Notes under the pieces: model-generated
The model's database searches: none
What the model was told of the DNA's origin: nothing
The model's input: only the letters and a program-made list of their open reading frames with translations
Origin: Pithys albifrons albifrons
Taxonomy: Eukaryota; Chordata; Aves; Passeriformes; Thamnophilidae
Direction: 5' to 3'
Length of the DNA: 64,000 bases
NCBI RefSeq assembly: GCF_047495875.1
Contig: NC_092463.1
Coordinates: forward strand, 24,541,224 to 24,605,223
Position numbers and translations under genes: made by a program
Part shown: positions 22,326 to 57,289 of the stretch, piece after piece
Numbering within the stretch: position 1 is the stretch's first letter
How the letters are laid out: every line of letters begins with the position of its first letter

Positions 22326-24112
22326 CACCACAGAGTACCTGCCTCTCACCAAGGAGATGAGAGCCTGGAGCCCTTGCAGCTGCTCAAGACATCTGGTCTG
22401 GGCAAAACCCAGGTCCTGTGGAAGCTGGGCCTATGTGGTCCTGGTCTGACTGGACACAAAGCAGCCCTTTGCCAGAGGGAGCCTAGGCACCCTTTCTCCC
22501 CTGACTTGCTTCTCTCCTCCTCTCTTCCAGAGCACTATGGGAAAATAGAAATTCAATCGCTTTAAGGGAGGCAAAAGGGGTGGGCTGTAGAAATACTTGA
22601 CTGAAAATAACCTTCATGCTAATTTGAGTCCTGACAGCTGCTCTTGAACAAGAGCCAGGTTCAGCATGTGCCTGGACTCCCCTCAGGGGCCAGGGTGCCT
22701 GGGCCAGGCTCCAACAGTCTGCTTCTGCTCCTGCTCTCCTGTGGCTGCAGTGCATCCCCAGACTCCTCTGCTTCATCTCCACCCACCTCCTTCACACCTC
22801 CCTCTACTCACCCCCATCCCCTCACTCCCCACAGCATCTCTGCTGCAGCCCTCCAGTCCTCTGTTGGCCACAAAGGCAGCTTAGGGTAGATCACCTATAA
22901 AAGTTAGCTCCTCCTCCATGCTAATTGTGAGTGACAGGACCATACCCTTCCCAGGATTAAGGCCAGTTTTCTGCAGAGTTAGGCTGTGTTATCTGTGATG
23001 GGCCAGTGAAGTCTGTCATATGGTTGTCAGCTGCAGGAGGGGGATATTTTATCCTATTCCACCTCACTGCTGTACAGCTTTCAGACCTGTCCCCTTCAAC
23101 AAGCTGGGCTGGGCTGCCTCTTCCAAAACACTACAGACTGGCTGTACTACCAAGAGGAGCACTCAATAAAGCCATGGTGTGGCAAAGGGGGTTGGTTTAG
23201 CATTGAAACGCTGCAGGCCATCTTCTCATGCTGAGACCTCCCAGCACCCTCTGCAGCAGAGGAAAGCTTCTTCCCTGCCTTCAAATAGCTTTTTTTTTCT
23301 GCTGTCCTTTCCTTCATGCCCTACATAGGTAGCTTTCTTTAAGATAGAGTTTGGAGGCTTCCTTAATATCACTGACCAGGTTCACCTCCTTTCCTACAGG
23401 GCACAAGGGTAAGGCAGAAAAAGGCTTCTCTGCAAGTAGGGCTGTTCTCAGCCAGGCAGCCTCATCGTTCCACAAGTCTCTTATTTACTATGCATGCCTG
23501 CTCTGCTTCAGCATTTTTCCCCTCCCTGTAAGACATTAGTTTTTTCCATCAGATCATCCCCAGATGCCCTTAGCAGGGCATGCAAGTCTCAATTCCTTAT
23601 CTGGTAACTCAGAACAGGCCGTAACTTCTCTCAAATCAGAGCTCACCTTGCTGGAAATCTTGTTGGTGCTCTTCCTTCTCAACCAGTTCCCCTGCACTTG
23701 CAGCATCTGGCTGTTGCCTCAGCTCCTCAGGGCCCCCTGCAGCCTGCTCCTGGTAGAGGGGCTGAGGCTGCCTGAAGGTCTGTCTGGTGCTCTAACACCA
23801 GGGCATATGTGATATGGGATGACCCAAAGCACCAAGGCTGTTCTGGATGCTGAAGTCTCTTGTTCTCTGACCAACTGTATACCGTAACTTCTATTCCATG
23901 TACAAGCACACTCATTTCAAAGGTAAAGCAGCACGCAAGTCCTGTCTCTCCATGCCTGGGTGAGGAGGAAGGTGCAGATCTCTTAGTGTGCCAGTTTGGA
24001 TCTCCCACCCCTCTCTGGTTACAGCCTGACATCCAACCCCCTCTCAGCTTTGGCTGAAATCACCCTCCTTGAACACTGGTGACTGGACTCACACACAGTA
24101 TTCCTGTTTAGT
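22326..24112. other. Intergenic gap between ACSS1-like start and VSX2 3' end
   Basis: No exon of a known family seen. It should contain the promoter and 5' UTR of the minus-strand synthetase, but no clear TATA box, CCAAT box or CpG island can be pointed to. A C/T-rich run lies at about 22770-22840. Confidence 0.5.
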
Positions 24113-25459
24113 TTTATTCTTGTTCATAACTTTACAGAAAATGGCACATAAATCACAGATGCTGGATGACTAGAAGTTCTTACAGCTCCATATCTCAAAC
24201 ACCTCAATACTGAATTCTTTTCTCACTGTATATACATTATTTACACTCCATGGACTATCATCTAACACGTCAAACGACCAGGCGACAAAGACGAACAGGG
24301 GTTGGATGAATGGGCTGAACCTTTGACAGAACTCTGGGGAAAGGGTGCTCACAGCTGAAAGCAGGACAGAAAGGGACACCTGTTAAGTCACTGTCCTACA
24401 GCTTCTGGAGGGGGAACGGTGCCTTACTGGGATGCGAAGGTGATGGTACCATGGAGGGGGTTTGGCTGTCTGGGTCTGCACGTGCTGATACACGTTACGG
24501 GGTGTATCAGGTTGGATATGCATGGCTGTCATTCCCTTTAACACTCAGAGGGTGAGCTGGACAAATTTAATTCAATAAATACATTAAGGTGGATGTTTTT
24601 GTCTTGCCTGCAATAATGTATTCAGTAAATAATTTCACTGTTCAGCCCCTCTGCGGGGATGCAGGGCTTTGGCATTTGAGGCAGAGTCAGACTCAACTGT
24701 TCAGACCTGCAGGAGACAGTGACATGGGCTGGGGTCACCTTGGAGTGCCAGGTGGACCAGGGTGTTGTGCCTGTGGGCTAAACCTGCCTCTCCTTGACAA
24801 ACAGAGGCAAAACATAACTGCTGTAAAGTTGCAGCCCCTTCCCAGCAGACCCCAGTGCTGCACAGGGAGAGATGGGTAGAAGGTGCCAACTATCCTGGAT
24901 AGACAGCCATCATTTAATGCTAACGCTCCGATTGGCTTGTCTTGCTGTAGTCTGGGCCAGAGGCAGAAGTGATGGCCAGGGGAAGGTGGTGGGTCTGCCT
25001 GTGGCATAGTGGGATACAGTGCAAGCAGAAGGGGCCTAGGCAGCACTGGGGAGAGATGTGCACCAAGAAGGTGCATGGTGGCACGGGACAGGCTTGCTTC
25101 AGGATGGCACATGGGATTTCGGTCTGCAGCAGAAGGAAAAAGTCCCAGAGCCAATCATGAGGCTGAAGGGACCAGAGCCTTGCTGTCCTCTCATGAGGCA
25201 ATGATGATGTGACACTTCCCAGTCCCCAACAAGGAAGGGGTGGGGGATGAGGAAGGCCTGGTGGGGCAGAGGAGTGAGGGGCAGGGGTACACTCAAGGGA
25301 AGCAGGCAGTGGGCACCCCTGCCAGGCAGCCCCAAATACAGAGACCAGGACCCTGCTCCCTGGCAGGGGTGGGCAGGGAGGCCTGGCAGTCCAAGGGGGT
25401 ACATGGCCCCGAGAGGACACAGTGTCTGTCGGGGCTGGCTTCTGCCACCTCTCTTCCCC
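24113..25459 (-). terminator. VSX2: VSX2 3' UTR and candidate poly(A) signals
   Basis: Downstream of the VSX2 stop on the minus strand, an AATAAA (TTTATT at 24113-24118 on the plus strand) gives a 3' UTR of about 1.35 kb; an ATTAAA near 24567 is an alternative. The AT-rich block 24100-24700 lacks repeats. The cleavage site is inferred. Confidence 0.5.
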
Positions 25460-47953
<22,494 letters not shown>

Positions 47954-48015
47954 GCTGCGGCCGGCGGTCCCTCGTGCCCGCTCTGGGAATGCCTGGGAGC
48001 CCCCGGCTCAGGCCC

Positions 48016-48089
48016 CTTTTATCCGCCCAGCCGGGAGCCCGAGCGGGGTCAGAGCCGCGCAGCCAATCACAGGGGCCAGCCGCGATTAG
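48016..48089 (-). promoter_or_regulatory. VSX2: VSX2 core promoter: TATA-like box, CCAAT box, GATTAG site
   Basis: Reading the minus strand toward the ATG: a CTAATC site (GATTAG on plus, 48084-48089), ATTGG (CCAAT on plus, 48063-48067), then ATAAAAG (48016-48022), 63 nt before the ATG. The TATA-to-CCAAT spacing of about 40 nt fits a focused promoter, with initiation predicted near 47985-47995. GATTAG is a K50 homeodomain (OTX/CRX-type) core. Confidence 0.6.
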
Positions 48090-48299
48090 GGATGCCAAAA
48101 AGCCGGCACCGGCGGCAGCGAGGCCGCTGCTCGGAGGGCTGGGGCTGGTGCCCGGCCGCGGGCTGGGGCCGCCGCCCCGGCCCGCCAGGCCCCGGCCCCG
48201 CTTCGCCTTCAGCCGTGCTGGGGAGGTGGGGTTAGGAAGGGAGGGACGGATGGAGGCATCCTTGCTTTCATAAACAGGCACGGCGTGGGGCACCAGCCG

Positions 48300-51200
48300 T
48301 GGAGGAGAGATGTTCAAAGCCTCCGAGAAGAGAAACCACGGACTCTCCAGATTTCTTGTTCATCCCGTATTCTGAGATAAATATGTGGTCCGCAGAGCAT
48401 TTAGGGACCATGGAGGAAACCTAAAAATTTAAACTGAACAGTGTTCCTTGAAAATGTAGAGCTAGAAGGTTTGCATGTTGAAGAAACATTTGACTTCATG
48501 CCATCAGAGATGGTGAAACAGTTGCTTGGACTGTCTAGACACCTACGCCCAACAAGCATGCTTTCTGAACTCCACAGTTCCTCAGTAACTTGCCTTTCAC
48601 CACCCATGGCAAGATACTACACACCTTGTCCTTGCCTGTGTTACCCTAACCAAAGACACTAAACTAAAAGAAAGCTAAAGCATCCTGTTTCACTCAACCT
48701 AAGGCAATATTTCCACCACAGCACATACCATGGTAGTGGTCAATAGTCCACAGCGTGGCTCCTAAAGTCTGCCCATGGGTGCTGCTAGTTAATCAGTGGA
48801 ACACCAAACTGGGTCTGGGACCATAGCTCCAGAGCAGCATGAAACACCCATCAGAACCTGCTTCAGCTTTCAGGGGAAGCAGTTCCATGTTCCTCCTCTT
48901 CTTACCTTTGCAGGCCTCTGGGGTGGTCAAGGAGGCCAAGTTGCTCCTGCCTACCTGTGAAGGGAGGTTTTCCTGGTCCCTGGAGAAGGGTCTGCAGTGT
49001 CTGGTGCATAGTGACACAACAAGGGGTGGGAACTGCCTCTGAACTTTGTAGGATCTGTTCAGGATCGTCACAGGTGCTTTGGACTGGCCCAAGGGCATGT
49101 CCTGCATTCTTTGGAAATCCTGTTTAGAGCCTTGGCCTGCCAAAAGATTGGGACTGCTGCAGATCACGTCTTCCCTGAGCAAACCAAGGGCACCTCCACT
49201 GTGATGGCAGGATTGCTGAGGCTGCCTCCTGTCAGAGCAGCAAGGTGGTCGAATACTGACTTGGTATTTCAGATATTCCCAGACATAATTTTAAAGCAAC
49301 TCATGTCTCCACAGTGATGGAAATGGTTCATAAGAAGTGAATGAAGACTTTCAGGGCACTGTAGCGGCCAGCTGGTCCCTAAGGGACAGGGGCTGGCAGC
49401 CAAATGTGCTAACACAGTCATCAAAGCAGGATCCCTCCAGCCAGGGTCTCGTCACACTGTACCTGAGCAAGGCAAGCAGAGCAGTTGTGGGCAGCAGCCA
49501 GACTCAGCCTTCAGTTCTGATCACCAGACAAGTTGATGGGGACAAGGCAGGCAGACCCCTGTTCAAGCTGGGAAGTTCAAGCCCTGCCTGCTGGGTGGGG
49601 GTCCAGATCAGTAGGGTAAATGGCCAGGTACAGGCATGTAGCTCTGGCAGGAGCCAGGAGTGAGACCCTCAGTTTAAAAGCAGCTGTGAAGCAAAGGAGG
49701 GAGGAATCCCTGCTGAGAATCCCTCCAGGTCTTTCCTAACAATACTGAGCAGCCAGCTTAATTCCTAGAAGGTGGAGAGGTTGTGCTACAAGCCTTGTCA
49801 GGGACATTTCAGGAGATCAACCACACCAAACCCTGGCTATATCTTATCTTCATTAGCTAATGCTTGGTTTGCTCTCTGTTCTATCCTGCTGGGGCTCCCA
49901 GGTGTGATAATGCAATTTTGTTCCCCAGCATTCAACCTGGACTTACACAAATCATGCCTCAGCCCCCAGCATGACTGGATCTGTTAGGGTAAAAATTCAA
50001 GCTATCAGCTTGCTAATAAATGATTTGAAACTTTATTATGGTTTCTCTAATTCTCAAGTTCTGTAAACTGATTCAAATTTCTTCAGAAACAACTTCTCAC
50101 ATATCTCTGATGCAGCATGGCGTTATGTGGCTTACATGACCCCAAGCTTCAGTCTGCTGCAGAACCAAGACCACTAGATCTGAAGCCCTCTGAAATCTTG
50201 CAACTCCCTCTGTTTAGTACCAACATTGCTGAGAGGAGGTGCATGCTGTGATTCTGTCTAAAGAACTGCCCAGGGCTCACACAGCATGTAGAGATGCACA
50301 GGGGCTCCTTCTCAACTTGAACCTGTGTTCTCATCGCTCTCTGTGTACCATCCTTCCTCTCTTTTTCCTTCAGACTTAGCTCTGCATCCCTACCCAAGGA
50401 CACCCAAGAGGTGTGGGTTCTTGTGCAGTACTGACAAAGAGCCCAACTAGACAAGTTTATGAGCCTGAAGTCCTCTCTACAACAGGGGTCACCTCTATCA
50501 TTTTGTCCCTCTTGGACCAGTGATTGGAAGTAGTTCATACAAAGACAGCACTCTGACCACTGCCAGGCTTAGAGGTATAGACATAGGGCCTTTGTTGATG
50601 TAAATTAGAGTTTCTTGGTTTTTCATTGCTTTGCTCCAAATGCTTCATCACCTGCCCGCTGAGGTTTTCTTGCAGGCTTTGCAGTGGAATGTGACCCACT
50701 GGTACTGTGTACACCCTCACCTCTGTTTTCCTGGGGGTGCTGGAGGGCCCTCCATTCTCCGGATGATGTCTCCAAAGCTGTGAGGACAGCTCTGTCCCCC
50801 TCTGCCAAATCTTTTTGAGTCATTGAGCTGGAAAACTCAGTCTGTGGCTGTCTGCTTTTCAACAGGCCTTCTCTAATTCCTCTTTGCCTCTCTGCAAGCT
50901 TTTGTGATTATGAAACTGAACTTATATATCAATACTTCAATACCTCTAGGACTAATCTCTGGCAATATTTCCAATCTGTCTTGACCAGAAGAAATTTTGG
51001 CTTTATTTGAGCTTTTCCTAGGTAATGGCTAAGATGGTCTCCTGGGGAGAGGAACATTAGAAACCTCAGAAGCCTCAGATCCTCTCACAGTATTCTGATC
51101 CAGCTCATCCTTTGCCTTCTTCCACAGATATTCTGCATTATCCTTGATGCTGAACTTCTCCACTTCTCCCATTTCTGTTTACAAATCTGTCCTTTATCCA

Positions 51201-51486
51201 GGGCACACATATCGGGCTGTCTTGGTTCTTCATTCAGTCTTGACTTTACTCCAGCCCTCTTCTGTGTCCACGGACAACCTGAATCCCAGTAGAAGCAATG
51301 TTTGTCATTACCTGCTCAGTTTGCAAAGAAGTATCACTTCTCCACTTCTATAACAGAAGCATGTTGTGTGTCACCTCTGTCCATGCTGGGTTCAAAGCTG
51401 CCTTTTCTCTTTGTCTAGACAGACTTCAGTGGATTCAGTGGATAAAGGTGGCTTACAAAAAAGCAACCTCTTACATGGGCAGACAG
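48300..51486. other. VSX2 upstream flank, nothing recognised
   Basis: No gene, RNA or repeat family recognised on either strand. Short open frames here have no family resemblance and no splice-compatible partners. Confidence 0.6.
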
Positions 51487-51757
51487 TGATAGGACAAGGG
51501 CAAGTGGTTTTAAATTGGAAAAGGAGAGCTTTAGATTAGATTCTAGGAAAAAATTCTTTGCTCAGAGGGTAGTGGGGCACTAGAACAGGTTCCCAGAGAA
51601 GTGGTAGATGTGTTAACCCTGGAAGTGTTCACAACCAGGTTGGATGGGGTCTCTGAGCAACCAGATCTGCTGAGTGGCATCCTTTCTCTTGGCAAGGGGA
51701 TTGAAACTAGATGATGATCTTTAACGGCCCTTCCGACCCAAACCATTCTGTGATGAT
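51487..51757 (+). repeat. CR1 LINE 3' end (bird type)
   Basis: Shows GATAGGACAAGGGCAAGTGG, AAAATTCTTTGCTCAGAGGG, GCACTAGAACAGGTTCCCAG, CCAGGTTGGATGGGGTCTCT and GGCCCTTCCGACCCAAACCA, then the terminal ATTCTGTGATGATTC. This is the standard avian CR1 3' region. Confidence 0.93.
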
Positions 51758-52181
51758 TCACACAGATAGGTCACAGACTTGATCTCCCTGTGCTCTTCCA
51801 TCTCCTTTACATTGGCTTTTGGGTCCTTCCTGCACAGTGCTAGTTATCTTGGTCTCCTCTGCATGTTCTGACAGTGGAAGTGGCCATGGAGCTTCTGCCT
51901 TTCTCCTTTAAAATCCTATATAATTATTTTGACTAAAAGCATATCTCCATTTTGTTTATTTTAGCTGTGTTCTTAAACTTTGGAAAGCACAGGTGATCTA
52001 CTAAGTTGCAGTCCCTGGACATTTTCACATTATCCTTCCACCATATGTTGCACTGTAGATTCATATAGGACATAATAACACTAATATGACAAGAAGAGAC
52101 ACTTGCTGTATTAATAAAAGCTGCTGAGACATGAAGACTGACCAGAGCTACCTGCTCACAGATGTAAATTCTGTCTATCAC

Positions 52182-52360
52182 ACAAAGTCTTCAAATCAAG
52201 GCTGAAAATTTTTAAGAAGTGATCTCTAGCTCATCCAGAAGCTAGTGGCCTGATGCAGAAATTACTTGGTGAAGTTTTGTAGCCTATTTTATGTTGACAT
52301 TCAGGCTGGAAGGTTGCAATGTTCCCTTCAGGCTCTAAAATTTTGAACCCCATGGAGCTT
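52182..52360 (+). repeat. Old CR1 3' end
   Basis: TCAAATCAAGGCTGAAAATT, CTAGCTCATCCAGAAGCTAG, GATGCAGAAATTACTTGGTG, AGCCTATTTTATG and the terminal TTCCCTTCAGGCTCTAAAAT match the older amniote (turtle-like) CR1 3' region, with many changes. Confidence 0.75.
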
Positions 52361-54430
52361 GTGATGTCTGATAGGTATGTTCTATCTCAAAAAAAGCCTT
52401 TCCATGTAAGAAGCTTCTGAGGTCAACAGTGTCATGGTGAAGATATATTTTTCTTTACATGTCAGTATATTGATATCTAAATAATCAAAGATACAAAGTA
52501 GATGATGACAGGGATTATGCCACCTGTCATACCCACGGCTGAAATCTCTCAACTGGCAGCTGCTGGCTGAGTTGCTGCAGCCCTTAGCAGATCTCTCTGT
52601 TTCTGCCTGTTCTGAATTATCCTTGTAGTTTTGAGTTGCACCTCTTAACCCCTAGGTAAAATCCTCATCCTACTGAAGACAGCACAACCTTGGTCACTGA
52701 CATTTATCAGAGCTAGGATTTCACTTTGCTTAGCACTTCTTCTGACATTTTACTTTTTTCCCTTTACACCTCTTCTCTCCTGACACAGATGAATTCATAT
52801 TTATCCTATTTTGTCTCCCATAGCTAAGCACCTCTATTCATGCCACATGGAATACCCAGCTTCTAGGCTCCACCATTCTGTACCACAGGCCTTTCCTCTG
52901 TCCCATAGTCTTCTGTAGCAAGGTCAGAGTAACTCATGACACTTCCATGGCATCTTTCAGTTTGAGGCATTGGGCAGCTCTGCCCTGCTTAGGTAAAGGG
53001 ATTAGACAGTACATTTTTGTGCATGGAGCTGCTGAGTGGTGAACAGCTGAACACCAAGGCTTTCTGTTTGTGGAATGCATCGGTAACTCCCAACTGCAAC
53101 TAAATGAAATGGGAAAAATGTAACCCTTTGGGCCAGTCTGGAGTGGATACTGCATGTCAGTGCCCCATCACATCTGATCCCACCTCCTCTCTTTGCACAG
53201 TGCTGGATGAGGCAACACCAGAGGTTTCTTGCCACTCTTTTCCATCCCCTAAAATAGAAGAGAATAATATTCAATGAATAATTGCTTCTATCTCCTTTTG
53301 AAAGAAGCTTAGTAGAAGTGATTTTTGTACCAGGCTAGACCCATAGTAAAGACATGCTTTTAACTGTTTCAGAGAAACTGAACTTTTTTTTGTTCAACCT
53401 GTCTCAAGAGTCCTAGTGTTGATTCATTAGAAAGTTACAAAGCAACAAGACATGGGCTATACCAGGGTAAAGCAAGTGCACTAAAGTCTGTTCAGCAAAG
53501 ATAATTTTAAAGTCAGCTAAAATGTGTCATAGGAAAGTAATGAGGCTGGACTTGGACATCCTAAATGAAGCTACCATGAATGTAGATTAAGATTAATTTG
53601 ATCCACTGTGGCCAACTCATTAGTAATTTAATTCTAATATTTGTTTTTGGGTGAGGATGTCCTGCTCAGTTCTCAATAATATTTTGCCACATGAGTACTA
53701 CAGCTAAATTATATGTTTTGTCAAAGGATTTTGTCTGATGCATTGTCCTTTAACTATATAAGTGTTCCCTTTTCTTGCTTTGTGAGAAAGAAGAAATTTA
53801 GGAATCAATTTGATGTCCTTCCCATCATCAGATGACAAAATACTCCACCTTCTCTAAAGAAAAGTGTGTGTTAGTGTTTGGGGGAAACCCAGGGAGATCT
53901 AGTTTTGTTCCAGGGCATGGAGTCTTTAAGTAAAATAAATATATGGGAAAATATCGCTAGACCCAGCTTCTGCCTGTACGTGACTATCCATACTAATGAC
54001 AATATACAAGATAAAGTATCTAAGGCAGTTTTCTAGCCAGTCCACGGCCTGGGTTGCACTCTGCTCTGCCCATCCTGGGTACTGAGCCTCCGGGCTGAGG
54101 ATCTGGGCTAACTTTTGAGGGACTGCAGAAAAATAATGAGATTGTAGAAACTGCAGAAAAACTAGAAAGCATTTATTTGATCTACAGAGAAAATGGCTGA
54201 GGTGAGATGCCAACAAGTCTTCAAATACATTTTAAAAAATGTAGTAGTGGTGGTCTTCCAAAATTGTCCACTCTATCTACTGGGCCTTATGGGAGATTGC
54301 TTAGTCTATATCAAGGCAGTAGGGAAAACTCAAACAGTTAGGAAAGTGTTGGGACAGGATGCCTATCCTCTATAGGGCACACATTAGGATAGGATGCCTA
54401 TCTTGAAGAAACTTCATTGGGTAGTGTGAG

Positions 54431-54815
54431 ATGAAAAGAAGAGGCAGAAATGCAGAGATTTCTTGTCTGACCTGTATTAATACAAAGTTAATAGCTATAA
54501 GTCGAAGCCGTATGAACCCAGCACTGCCTGCCTGACACTGGACAGAACAGAGACTGGACGGGCCATTGACACTCTTGTGAGGACCACACTTTAGCTAGGG
54601 AGAACTTTCTCTACGAAGATATTAGCTATAAGCATTCCCAGAACCTTATATAACCCAGATCAGACTGTCTGCATCTCACTTAAAGAGACAACACTGGACA
54701 GCACACTGTCTGGAAAGGTCTTTGACACTCTGCTGTGAGACCACACTTAATAGCAAGAAGGAACTTACTCTATAGCAGCTCCAGAAATCTTTGCATTTCT
54801 GCCCCTCCTTTTCAT
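54431..54815. mobile_element. Inverted-repeat-bounded element with internal tandem duplication
   Basis: A 33-nt end at 54431-54463 is the reverse complement of 54783-54815 with 3 mismatches (30/33). Inside are two diverged copies of a unit of about 150 nt: both have AGCTATAAG, ACACTGGACAG, TTGACACTC, GAGACCACACTT-like and GAACTTNCTCTA strings (about 54487-54630 and 54622-54778). TGTGA flanks both sides (54425-54429 and 54815-54819), a possible target-site duplication that overlaps the right repeat by one base. It could be a non-autonomous DNA transposon; the family is not recognised. Confidence 0.5.
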
Positions 54816-54825
54816 GTGACAGGTG

Positions 54826-54958
54826 GGTTTAAGGACAGGTTACATAAACATCTTGCATGATTGGTTTGTGTATAGTGGATCCCATTTACAGCTGGAGAAG
54901 GACTAGGGGGTCTCCCAAGGTCCTTATGAGCTGAAATTGCTGTGTTCCTGTGAATAAG
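54826..54958 (+). repeat. Old CR1 3' end
   Basis: GGTTTAAGGACAGGTTACAT, AAACATCTTGCATGATTGGT, TATAGTGGATCCC and GGTCTCCCAAGGTCC, then TGTTCCTGTGAA, follow the 3' end layout of an old amniote CR1 subfamily. Confidence 0.7.
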
Positions 54959-55984
54959 ACCAGATTTCAAGAACATTGCTTGTTCCACTGCCATTCAGAA
55001 GACAGAATTCTTCTACTAAGGGTGAAATCTAACTATCAAATTTGGGAACACAAGTGGCTTTTTTTCTCAGAGGATGCAATCCTGTTTTTTAGATCCTAAT
55101 CATTAACTAAAGAAAAATTATCTTGCCCACGAAATTGCATCAATAATCTCAAAATTACAGAGTGAACACAAAACGATGCCAGGGAATCTAAGCAGCCTGA
55201 CGTTCTGACGCTGTAGAGAACTGCTCTTACTCTTGTCACACATTGCTAGTGGAGACATTTCTAATTTCACTGACTCATTTTCTAACTTTAGAAACAAGTT
55301 TGCATTTCACGCATGTAAAGAGAAGTCTGAGCAGCTAAAGATGTATTCTGTGGATTTATCAGATGTCTTTCATAAAGTTGGTTGTGAAGGAGCTCAGTGT
55401 CTTCCCAGCTTTGGCCAACGTGCTTGCCTATAAACCATTGCAAATGGCACCTTGCCTGGAAGTGTGCTGTGGGCTATATCACTTGGAAGAAGTACCCTGG
55501 TGGGAATTTTCCTCCAATGCACCCATAAATTAGTTAGGTTTCCAAAACTGGGACACACGGACAATATCAAAATGATCTAATAAGGTAGTGGGACAAGATA
55601 CCATCTGCTTCACCACACCAGTGCCTATAGGGAGCATGTGTGAGGAGGCAGGATGCAGCAGCAGCCCCCACCCAGCACCCATCAGCAGCTGTGATGCTGC
55701 TCTTGCCCACACCCACATCCCTGCCGTGGGGTCCTGACCCTCCTATGGGCCCAGAGCACAGGTCATGCCTGCAAACTGTTTCCCATGTATGTCATGTGAA
55801 GGCGTGGGAAGGGACACTGTGACTGGTATTCTGCCTCTGTCCAGGCAGGGGGCTTAGGAAAGCAGCATGCTCCAGCAGTGGGAATGGGTTTTCTGTCTGC
55901 TTTGTCCCACTCCTTTTTAGCTTCTCAAGTAGCAGGAAAGGGGAGAAAACTCAGCTCCCAGACCTGTGCTCAGGGTTTCTGTGC

Positions 55985-56775
55985 TTAACCTTAACCTATG
56001 CATAAGCCTAAGCCTAACCCTAAGCCTAACCCTAAGCCTAACCCTAACCCAAACCCTAAGCCTAACCCTAAACGTGACCCCAACCCTAAACCTAAGGCTA
56101 ACCCTAATCTTAATCCTTATCTTACCCCTGGCCCCGGTCAAAGCCCTAGCCGTCGCCCTTGCTGTTCCCATAGCCTTGGCCCTCTCCCTGGCCCTAACCC
56201 TGGCCCTGGCCCTAGACCTCGTCCTGGCTAGGGTTAGGGCCTGGACCAGGGTCAGGAACTGGGCCATTGCCAGGGCAAGGTCCAGGGCTAGGGAGAGAGC
56301 CAGGGGCAAGGGCAGGTGGAAGGCTAGAGCAAGGGTCTGGGCCAGGGCGATGGCACAGGCCAGGGCCTGGGACAGCATTAATGCCAGGACCAGATCCACG
56401 GGCAGGCCCAGGGCAAGGGCTAAAGCCAGGAACTGGGCAAGAGCCATGGTCAGGGCCAGGGCCAAGGCCAGGGCCAGGGCCCGGGCCAGGGCTAGGGCCA
56501 GAGCCTTGGCCAGGGCCAGGGTCAGGGCCATGGCCAGGGCAAGGGCAAGGGCAAAGATAAAGGCCAGGGCTACGGCGGGGGCCAAAACTAACGCCAGGGC
56601 GACAGTCAGGGGTCCAGGGTGATCTCACAGTGTCCAATATGGTCCAGGTGCATCCAGAGAGATCCAAGAGAATGGAGGGAGATCAAAGACAATCCAGTCG
56701 GGTCCAAAAGGGTAACTAACTCTAATCCAAACCCTAACCTTGATGAAGCTCTAACCCTGACCCTAACATCACCAC
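55985..56775. repeat. Interstitial telomere-like array with strand switches
   Basis: Three blocks. 55985-56226 is C-rich: CCTAAC/CCTAAG/CCCTAA units passing into CCCTGG units. 56227-56620 is G-rich: GGGTTAGGG at the switch, then (GGGCCA)n and variants. After a spacer with GGTCCA/GATCCA units, 56711-56775 is C-rich again (CCCTAACC, CTAACCCTGACCCTAAC). The hexamer length leaves both strands open for more than 650 nt, giving spurious Ala-Leu and Pro-Gly proteins. The first two blocks are broadly complementary to each other. Confidence 0.85.
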
Positions 56776-57289
56776 TTGGGTGCAGTTCCACCCCCAGCAT
56801 GCAGCAAGCTGTTTCCAGGTCCCAAAGGTGATTCTGCTCCCAGCTGGATTCGCTCCTTGGGGATTGTCATTCTCAACAGGGTGTTCTCATAGACATTACC
56901 CAGGTTCCAAGCTGGGCATCCTGTCATGCCCAGTATGAACTTGATGCCGCTGGAAACTGCCATGATGTGTTATAAATCCTGGAGGACAAGGGAATCCAGC
57001 TGAATATTGTGAGTGAAATAGAGACATCCCGGGCACATGGCATCAGCTAGGGCAGGAATTCTGAGACCAGAAGCAATTGTTTGGAAGTTGTGGACTGGTA
57101 TAACTTGAGATGTGCATGGGTTTGGGGCCATTGTAGGACAAGGGTAAAAACAACCTCAGGGAGATGGGGTCAGGAACAAAACTTCTCCCCTGAATATACT
57201 CAGCACCATACCCTGCCTTACCCTGTGTCCAGAGAGGCTGCGTAAGCCCCTCTGTACCAAGAAGGACCAAGACCATCCAGTGGCCTCCT

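Noticed and set aside
55917..56667. Long open frames on both strands (218, 222 and 151 residues, Ala-Leu or Pro-Gly repeats) resembling antifreeze- or collagen-like proteins
   Set aside because: They come from a hexamer repeat whose length is a multiple of three and whose units contain no stop; strand symmetry and absence of splice or start context argue against coding.
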